64,000 bases of DNA from the NCBI RefSeq assembly GCF_001578185.1, contig NZ_CP011008.1, positions 4,492,001 through 4,556,000 of the forward strand, given 5' to 3'. A program made the translations under genes and the position numbers. The notes under the pieces are model-generated. The model saw only the letters and a program-made list of their open reading frames with translations, was not told the DNA's origin and ran no database searches. The DNA comes from Peribacillus simplex. Its GTDB lineage: Bacteria > Bacillota > Bacilli > Bacillales > DSM-1321. Positions 58,799 through 64,000 of the stretch are shown here, piece after piece (position 1 is the stretch's first letter; each line of letters begins with the position of its first letter).

Positions 58799-58865
58799 AA
58801 CCCCTTCGCCGGCTCTTTAACTCTTGCACCCTTTAATTGAAGTATATTATTTCACAAACTTTCTT
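58799..58865 (+). repeat. Last boundary element of the array (hairpin relic + Q)
   Basis: AACCCCTTCGCCGGCTC is a weak hairpin region; TCTTGCACCCTTTAATTG with GAAGTATATTATTTCACAAA is arm Q plus extension. The beta-lactamase gene ends 55 bases further. Confidence 0.65.
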
Positions 58866-58920
58866 GAAGTAAAAAACGTTCGTCACCCAAAGAGTCATAC
58901 TCTTTCTCTACAATTTTAAT

Positions 58921-59865
58921 CTATTTGTTGTTAGAGTAGGCCTGAGCAATCACTTTTGCAGCCTTTGCGATGAGTTTATCATTAAAGCTTGCATTTTCTT
59001 CATTGCGACTTGACATGATCGCTATAATAATCGGTTCTCGATTTGGCGGCCACACAATCGCTATATCATTTCGAGTCCCATAGCCACCGGCTCCGCTCTT
59101 ATCTCCAACCTCCCAACTTTCTGGTACACCAGCTCGAATGAGGGAATCACCTGTAGTATTCCCTTTTAGCCAATTTGTGAAAATTTCTTGCTTATCGGCA
59201 GGAAGGTACTCACTGATTCCAAACACCTCAAGGGTAGTTGCAAGTGCTTTAGGGGTACTTGTATCCCGTGATTCCCCAGGAATAGCTTCGTTCAAATCTG
59301 GTTCAATACGGTCAGCCATTGTGATAGTATCGCCACTTTCCCGTAACGCCTTTTCAAATCCATCTGGTCCGCCTAATTCTTCGAACAGAAGATTTCCTGC
59401 TGTATTATCACTATACTGCATCGCTGCTTCAGCTATCTTTCCAAGACTCATTCCTTTGTTCACAAAGTCTTCTGTAATCGGAGAATAGGTAATAATATCT
59501 TCATTGGTGAATGTCCTTATTTCCTCAAGCACTGATATCGGATTTTGCTTTAACAATACAGCTGCGGCTAGGGCTTTGAATGTAGATGCATACGCAAATC
59601 GTTCGTTCTCACGAAATTCCACGGTTTCTTTCGTTCCTGTATCAATGGCATAGACCCCAAGCCTTGCATCATATTCCTTCTCAAGTTGTTTAAATTTCTC
59701 CATTACGGTTTCTTTTGCCGTAATATTTTCTGACGTTTGGTTAGTTCCCCCGGTATGTTCTGTTTCTGCTTGTTGTACAACCTGTTTTTTCTCATCTGAG
59801 CAGCCTGCAACCATAAGCACCAATCCTATTGGTGCCAGTATTTGATAAAACCATCTTTTGTTCAT
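58921..59865 (-). CDS. bla: Class A beta-lactamase (lipoprotein form)
   Basis: The 314-residue enzyme has the active-site STFK, YSDN, an omega loop with Glu in RIEPDLNEAIPGESRDTSTP and KSGAG (KTG box). The head carries lipobox VAGC, so it is anchored to the membrane in part. It hydrolyses penicillins and perhaps early cephalosporins. Three BlaI-type dyads upstream and blaR1-blaI on the other side show inducible control. Length with a long linker after the lipobox is within the Bacillus range. Confidence 0.93.
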   Translation of the reverse strand: MNKRWFYQILAPIGLVLMVAGCSDEKKQVVQQAETEHTGGTNQTSENITAKETVMEKFKQLEKEYDARLGVYAIDTGTKETVEFRENERFAYASTFKALAAAVLLKQNPISVLEEIRTFTNEDIITYSPITEDFVNKGMSLGKIAEAAMQYSDNTAGNLLFEELGGPDGFEKALRESGDTITMADRIEPDLNEAIPGESRDTSTPKALATTLEVFGISEYLPADKQEIFTNWLKGNTTGDSLIRAGVPESWEVGDKSGAGGYGTRNDIAIVWPPNREPIIIAIMSSRNEENASFNDKLIAKAAKVIAQAYSNNK

Positions 59866-59942
59866 GATATAAACCTCCTAATTATTTGATTAGACTCTTA
59901 TGTACGAATTGAAAAAACAACCTCAGGCAAGGAGTTTTAACG

Positions 59943-59993
59943 GATTACGTTTGTAGTCTGATTACATCTGTAGTATAGTATTACATACGTAAT
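59943..59993. promoter_or_regulatory. Three BlaI-type operators
   Basis: GATTACGTTTGTAGTC (59943), GATTACATCTGTAGTA (59960) and ATTACATACGTAAT (59980) fit the TACAnnTGTA BlaI dyad and lie between the divergent bla and blaR1 genes. Confidence 0.8.
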
Positions 59994-60087
59994 CAAGAAA
60001 AGTCAATTCTTAATTTTTTAACCATCAAGCTACTATAAATATGCTATGTACCTGTTTTTTAAAATTTAAAAATCAAGAGAGTAGGTA

Positions 60088-61908
60088 TTGAAGGACATGT
60101 TTTTAACTCATTTTATATTAGGTTTATTGGTGTCTTCATTTTCCGTTACTGTTATCCTACTTATACGAAAATGGTTTGGAAGACAATTAACTGCAAAATG
60201 GCACTATCATTTGTGGATGTTTCTTTTTATGGCTTTAGCACTCCCATTCATACCTACTGATTTATATAATTTTAATTCTGTCTTTAGCAGTGCGGATATA
60301 AATCAGATTCATGCACCCAGCTCTAATATGAAAAAAAATGGAACTGATATGATGCAGGGCCTACACCTCATACAAGACTTTTCTGTATCGGTCAATCGGC
60401 CGAATCTGTCCTTACTTAATATGGGAGTGATGGGTTTATGGATATCAGGGATGCTTTTATTTACCTTTACTATGGTTCGTGGATGGCTCACAATTAGAAG
60501 GATAAAGAATTATTCTTCTCCGTTTTCCAATCAAGAAGTTCTCGTGCTTTTCGAAGAATGCAAGAAAAGACTACGGATAAAAAAATCAATGGAGATCGTT
60601 ATTTCGAAAAGAGTCCAATCTCCAATGATATTCGGACTTTTTCAAACATATATCGTCATACCTGCTCAGCATGAAAACTGGCTTAGCTTGAAAAATTACG
60701 AGTATATCTTTCTTCATGAACTGAATCACTATAAAAACAAGGATTTGCTGACAAATTACTTGATATTGTTCTATCAAATCATTTATTGGTTTAATCCCCT
60801 TGTTTGGTTTGCTTTTAGAGAAATGAGATTGGATCGGGAAATCGCATGTGATACATCTGTTTTACAGTTACTGGATGATAACTCTTTTAGTGAATATGGA
60901 AATACTATCATTAATTTTTTGGATCTTTCAAAACGGTCAAGTAATCTACAGTTAGTGACACAACTAAACGGTTCGAAGCTTCAAATCAAAAAACGAATTG
61001 AACAAATTTCTGCCTATAAGCATTCCGCAAAAAAATCAATAAGGAAAAGCGTCTTTATTTATGTGTTGGCCACTATCATTTTGACAATCCAATTACCTAT
61101 CGTTTTCGCATTTGCGACGGAAAACGACCGATACTATTTTAAAAATGACGGAGCAGTTTATGAGGATTTACATCAATTCTTTAAAGGGTATGAAGGAAGC
61201 TTTGTTTTATATGATCAAAACGCACAGCAATATCGCATTTATAATGAAGAAAAAAGCACTTTGCGGATATCACCTGATTCCACATACAAAATCTATAGTG
61301 CCTTATTTGCTCTAGAATCAAATGTGATATCACCCGAAGAATCCAAACTTTCATGGGATGGGACTGAGCAGCCCTATGAAGCTTGGAATATGGATCAGGA
61401 TGTCTCATCTGCTTTACAAAAATCTGTAAACTGGTATTTCCAGGAATTAGATCGCAGGACAGGATTTGAAACAATTCAATCCAATCTGCAAGCGATAAAC
61501 TATGGGAATTCCGATGTATCTGGGGAATTGGGTGAATTCTGGAACGAATCCTCATTAAAAATTTCTCCAGTCGAGCAAGTCCAGCTGCTGCAAGCCTTTT
61601 ATAACAATCAATTTGGATATAAGGAAAGGCATATCCAAGCCGTTAAGGAAGCACTGCTCATAGAAAAGAATGAGGAAGCTCGCCTATCAGGAAAAACAGG
61701 TACAGGAACAGTGAATGGAAAAAACATCAATGGTTGGTTTATCGGTTACGTAGAGACGAAGAACAATACTTATTTCTTTGCTACCAATATACAAAATGAA
61801 GATGATTCATCTGGAAGCAAGGCGGGAGAAATTACTTTATCAATTTTAAAAGATTTAGGAATCTATAAAGAAAATGGAGGGGAGAAAAATGGAGAAAAAC
61901 ATTCCTAG
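60088..61908 (+). CDS. blaR1: BlaR1-type beta-lactam sensor/signal transducer
   Basis: The 606-residue protein has four N-terminal TMs, an M56 zinc metalloprotease loop (LHELNHYKNKD, with ICDTSVL-like downstream Glu) and a C-terminal penicillin-binding sensor with STYK at about residue 393 and KTGTG. Beta-lactam acylation of the sensor activates the protease and relieves BlaI repression. The start is TTG after GAGAGTAGG, or ATG three codons later. All motifs are intact. Confidence 0.93.
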   Translation: MKDMFLTHFILGLLVSSFSVTVILLIRKWFGRQLTAKWHYHLWMFLFMALALPFIPTDLYNFNSVFSSADINQIHAPSSNMKKNGTDMMQGLHLIQDFSVSVNRPNLSLLNMGVMGLWISGMLLFTFTMVRGWLTIRRIKNYSSPFSNQEVLVLFEECKKRLRIKKSMEIVISKRVQSPMIFGLFQTYIVIPAQHENWLSLKNYEYIFLHELNHYKNKDLLTNYLILFYQIIYWFNPLVWFAFREMRLDREIACDTSVLQLLDDNSFSEYGNTIINFLDLSKRSSNLQLVTQLNGSKLQIKKRIEQISAYKHSAKKSIRKSVFIYVLATIILTIQLPIVFAFATENDRYYFKNDGAVYEDLHQFFKGYEGSFVLYDQNAQQYRIYNEEKSTLRISPDSTYKIYSALFALESNVISPEESKLSWDGTEQPYEAWNMDQDVSSALQKSVNWYFQELDRRTGFETIQSNLQAINYGNSDVSGELGEFWNESSLKISPVEQVQLLQAFYNNQFGYKERHIQAVKEALLIEKNEEARLSGKTGTGTVNGKNINGWFIGYVETKNNTYFFATNIQNEDDSSGSKAGEITLSILKDLGIYKENGGEKNGEKHS

Positions 61909-62269
61909 CATATCAGAATCAGAATGGGAAATCATGAACGTGCTTTGGGATAAAGCCCCTCAAACAGCAAATGACATCATAGTTTCCTTACAGGAGAGTA
62001 CCGATTGGAAGCCGAAAACCATACGTACCCTTCTCGATCGATTGGTTCAAAAAGATGTAGTAGGTGTCAATAAAGATCAAAGAGTTTACACCTTTTACCC
62101 GCTCTATACACAGGAAGAGTGCCAGCGTGCCGAGACCGAATCATTTATCAAACGTATCTATGGAGGGGCCATGAAATCCATGCTGGTCCAATTCATTCAC
62201 GAAGATGCCCTATCTGATGATGATATCAATGAACTGCGCTTTATTTTAAATAAGAAACCTAAAAAGTAA
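61889..62269 (+). CDS. blaI: BlaI-type penicillinase repressor
   Basis: The 126-residue winged-helix repressor has SESEWEIMNVLWDKAPQTAN, KPKTIRTLLDRLVQKDVVGV and a dimerisation tail. GGAGGGG precedes the chosen ATG, which lies 20 bases inside the end of blaR1, so translation is coupled. Confidence 0.93.
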   Translation: MEKNIPSISESEWEIMNVLWDKAPQTANDIIVSLQESTDWKPKTIRTLLDRLVQKDVVGVNKDQRVYTFYPLYTQEECQRAETESFIKRIYGGAMKSMLVQFIHEDALSDDDINELRFILNKKPKK

Positions 62270-62276
62270 TAATATT

Positions 62277-62318
62277 TAAAAAAGCGATTTGGGATTTTTC
62301 CAAATCGCTTTTTTCGGT
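62277..62318 (+). terminator. Terminator of blaR1-blaI
   Basis: AAAAAAGCGATTTGG pairs with CCAAATCGCTTTTTT. Confidence 0.85.
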
Positions 62319-62645
62319 CGAAATCGAAATAACGGCGGACATATTTCCCATGTAATGATCTGTGTGGTTTGATACGAAAAAAATCAGAACTTTCGTCTTA
62401 ATAATAGTTATGCATGAATTTAATTCAATAGATGTTTTTTATCACGCTTCTTGATAGTGAAGGCTTCTGCAGGGCCTGGAACAAGCAATCGCAAAGGCTA
62501 CAGGAATAAAACATTTAACGCAATCATCCGCAAATTCAAATTAATTGAACAATTTTTTGATTGACACTACCATATGGTCATGATAAGATCACTCTCATAC
62601 TATATTTACTGAATTTAAAAAATTTCGTTTAATTGAATAAATGTT
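62319..62645. other. Interval between bla operon and S-box
   Basis: No intact gene. A short coding-like scrap (GLEQAIAKATGIKHL) at about 62474-62520 is unassigned. A TTGACA..TATGGT-like promoter may lie at 62561-62595 before the riboswitch. Confidence 0.4.
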
Positions 62646-62649
62646 TGAC

Positions 62650-62763
62650 TCTTATCAAGAGAGGTGGAGGGACTGTGCCCTGTGAAGCCCGGCAACCGTC
62701 AGTTAATTAACTGATATGGTGCCAATTCCTGCAAAGCAATGTGCTTTGGAAGATGAGAGAAAG
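62650..62763 (+). promoter_or_regulatory. SAM-I (S-box) riboswitch aptamer
   Basis: The conserved order is present: P1 CTCTTATC..GATGAGAG, GAGGTGGAGGGACTG, CCCTGTGAAGCCCGGCAACC, GGTGCCAATTCC and GCTTTGGAAGATGAGAG. With SAM bound it favours the following terminator and shuts off methionine uptake genes. Confidence 0.95.
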
Positions 62764-62773
62764 GATTGTTTAA

Positions 62774-62809
62774 CCAACCTTTCTACTCATGTGTAGAAAG
62801 GTTTTTTTG
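62774..62809 (+). terminator. S-box expression-platform terminator
   Basis: CCTTTCTAC pairs with GTAGAAAGG followed by seven T. Confidence 0.9.
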
Positions 62810-62861
62810 AGGAGAAAAAGCTTCCTTTCCCCTGTATACTTCGGACAAACTAACATACTAA

Positions 62862-63040
62862 GAGCTGCTGCCAGCATTAGTTTCAGGTATTACAGTTACA
62901 GCAATCCTTCTAGTTGGTTGCTGGGGTAGGTGCAGATGGTTTAGGTAATTTGTTATATAGCTCAATAATAATGATGTAACATTGGTAACAACTGTTAATT
63001 TCAGGTATAGGTGATATATTTACAACAAAAATAGATAAAC
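62862..63040 (+). pseudogene. metI (methionine ABC permease) remnant
   Basis: The frame ELLPALVSGITVTAILLV resembles the conserved permease loop of MetI; later GVGADGLGNLLY and IGDIFTTKIDKR recall its end. Frames are broken and about two thirds of the gene is missing. metN is absent altogether. Confidence 0.6.
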
Positions 63041-63059
63041 GATAAGGGAGAAATGAATT

Positions 63060-63899
63060 ATGAAAAAGTGGATATCAACTTTAGCAGTTTCCTCAGCATT
63101 AGTATTAAGTTTAGCAGCTTGCGGTACGACTAACAGCGGATCAGATTCTTCAGAAAAAGAAAAGAAAATCCTTGTGGGTGCATCAAACATTCCACATGCT
63201 GAAATTTTAGAAGAGGCAAAGCCATTATTAAAGGAAAAGGGAATTGATTTAGAAATTAAAACATTCCAAGATTATATTATTCCGAACACAGCGTTAGCTG
63301 ATAAAGAGATTGATGCAAATTATTTCCAACACGTTCCATATCTTAAATCAGTGTTAAAAGAGAATCCAGACTATGACTTTGTAAATGCGGGTGCTATTCA
63401 TATTGAGCCAATCGGCATTTACTCTAAAAAGTATGATAGCTTAAAAGATCTTCCAAAAAACGGTACAGTCATTATGCGTAATGCTGTAGCTGAACAAGGA
63501 CGTATCCTATCCATTTTTGAAAAAGAAGGCGTAATTAAGCTAAAAAAAGGCCTCAATAAAACAGAAGCTACGATTAATGATATTGTAGAAAATCCTAAAA
63601 ACTTAACTTTTAATGCAGATATAGAAGGTGGCCTATTACCTCAAATTTATAATAACAACGAAGGTGATGCGGTTGTTATTAATGCGAACTATGCGTTAGA
63701 TGCAGGGCTAGATCCGCTTAAAGACCCAATCGCTGTTGAATCGGGTGAAGATAATCCATATGCAAACATTATCACTGTACGTAAGGGCGATGAAAATAAA
63801 GAGACAGTAAAAGCGTTAGTAGAAGTACTTCGCTCTAAAGAAATACAAGACTTCATTACTAAAAAATATAAAGGTGCAGTCATACCTGTATCTAAATAA
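63060..63899 (+). CDS. metQ: Methionine ABC transporter substrate-binding lipoprotein
   Basis: The 279-residue NlpA-family protein has a lipobox LAAC, ILVGASNIPHAEILEEAKPL, DANYFQHVPYLKS and VINANYALDAGLDP, all typical of MetQ. AAGGGAG precedes the ATG. It is under an S-box but its usual partners metN and metI are missing or broken next to it, so it must work with a transporter elsewhere or is an orphan. Confidence 0.93.
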   Translation: MKKWISTLAVSSALVLSLAACGTTNSGSDSSEKEKKILVGASNIPHAEILEEAKPLLKEKGIDLEIKTFQDYIIPNTALADKEIDANYFQHVPYLKSVLKENPDYDFVNAGAIHIEPIGIYSKKYDSLKDLPKNGTVIMRNAVAEQGRILSIFEKEGVIKLKKGLNKTEATINDIVENPKNLTFNADIEGGLLPQIYNNNEGDAVVINANYALDAGLDPLKDPIAVESGEDNPYANIITVRKGDENKETVKALVEVLRSKEIQDFITKKYKGAVIPVSK

Positions 63900-63911
63900 C
63901 ACACCCTTTCA

Positions 63912-63968
63912 TGAACTATACCCCGAATAATGGACACTTCGAAAAAGGTCCATTACTCGGGGTTCTTC
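63912..63968 (+). terminator. Terminator after metQ
   Basis: ACCCCGAATAATGGACA pairs with TCCATTACTCGGGGT, followed by TCTTCT. Confidence 0.85.
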
Positions 63969-64000
63969 TATGTCTATATACTAGAAAAGCAAAAAAGCAG

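Noticed and set aside
58921..59865. bla as a captured cassette
   Set aside because: It has its own divergent regulator module and operators; only an arm Q at its 3' side links it to the array.

Overview
The window is low-GC DNA from a spore-forming Bacillaceae (Bacillus, Peribacillus or a relative). The evidence is AGGAGG-type ribosome sites with many TTG/GTG starts, a SleB-like cortex hydrolase, a BlaR1/BlaI-controlled class A beta-lactamase, an S-box riboswitch before metQ, ECF sigma and YhgE/Pip genes. I see no rRNA, tRNA or CRISPR.

The dominant structure lies between about 390 and 58,860. Some 40 copies of one imperfect-palindromic element all point the same way and separate short units that usually hold one gene. 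A full element on the + strand is arm P (consensus AACTAACCTGCCCCGTTAGT followed by a CATAAG box), a GC-rich hairpin (usually GAGCTG...CAGCTC or GGCTGC...GCAACC), then arm Q (consensus CTAACGCACCCGTTAGTT). The gene belonging to an element almost always starts beside Q and lies on the - strand, so the gene reads stop, Q, hairpin plus T-run, P, next gene. Each arm has an AACTAAC/GTTAGTT inverted pair, and the two arms can also pair with each other around the hairpin. This is the R''-L''-hairpin-L'-R' layout of integron attC sites, although the GTTAGTT core is not a perfect IntI core. Cargo is typical of cassette arrays: GNAT, VOC, metallo-beta-lactamase-fold, DinB, CDGSH and UPF0158 proteins, phosphatases, lipoproteins and 31-105 residue membrane proteins. 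No complete integrase is present, only a tyrosine recombinase scrap near 30,600. The array is therefore best described as an integron-like or CALIN-like cassette array in a Firmicute, or as a new directional repeat system.

Group II introns use the elements as targets. Two nearly identical 1,941-bp introns (23,337-25,277 and 54,766-56,706) and two 5' fragments (1-389 and 19,681-19,727) sit at one nucleotide position of arm Q. A different, IIC-like intron (40,431-42,318) sits just after the hairpin. Other mobile debris includes an IS3-family element (5,301-6,525), IS3 and IS110 scraps, Tn3-type ends and serine-recombinase fragments.

Several larger blocks interrupt the array. They are Lrp/metallo-hydrolase/MFS (7,552-10,083); TetR plus amidohydrolase (16,000-18,078); a plasmid-like patch (26,978-28,943); a seven-gene - strand operon (31,233-37,536) of AhpD-like protein, fatty-acyl-AMP ligase, flavin monooxygenase, acyl carrier protein, LuxE-like acyl-protein synthetase, IscU-like scaffold and cysteine desulfurase; a divergent TetR/YhgE pair (38,164-40,144); and a large YhgE/Pip protein (52,117-54,333). 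Right of the array are DUF2975/XRE, bla with blaR1-blaI, and an S-box-controlled metQ whose metN is absent and whose metI is a ruin. Decay is widespread: truncated genes, frameshifts, an amber stop, and at least three cassette genes whose start codon is ATA or ATT.
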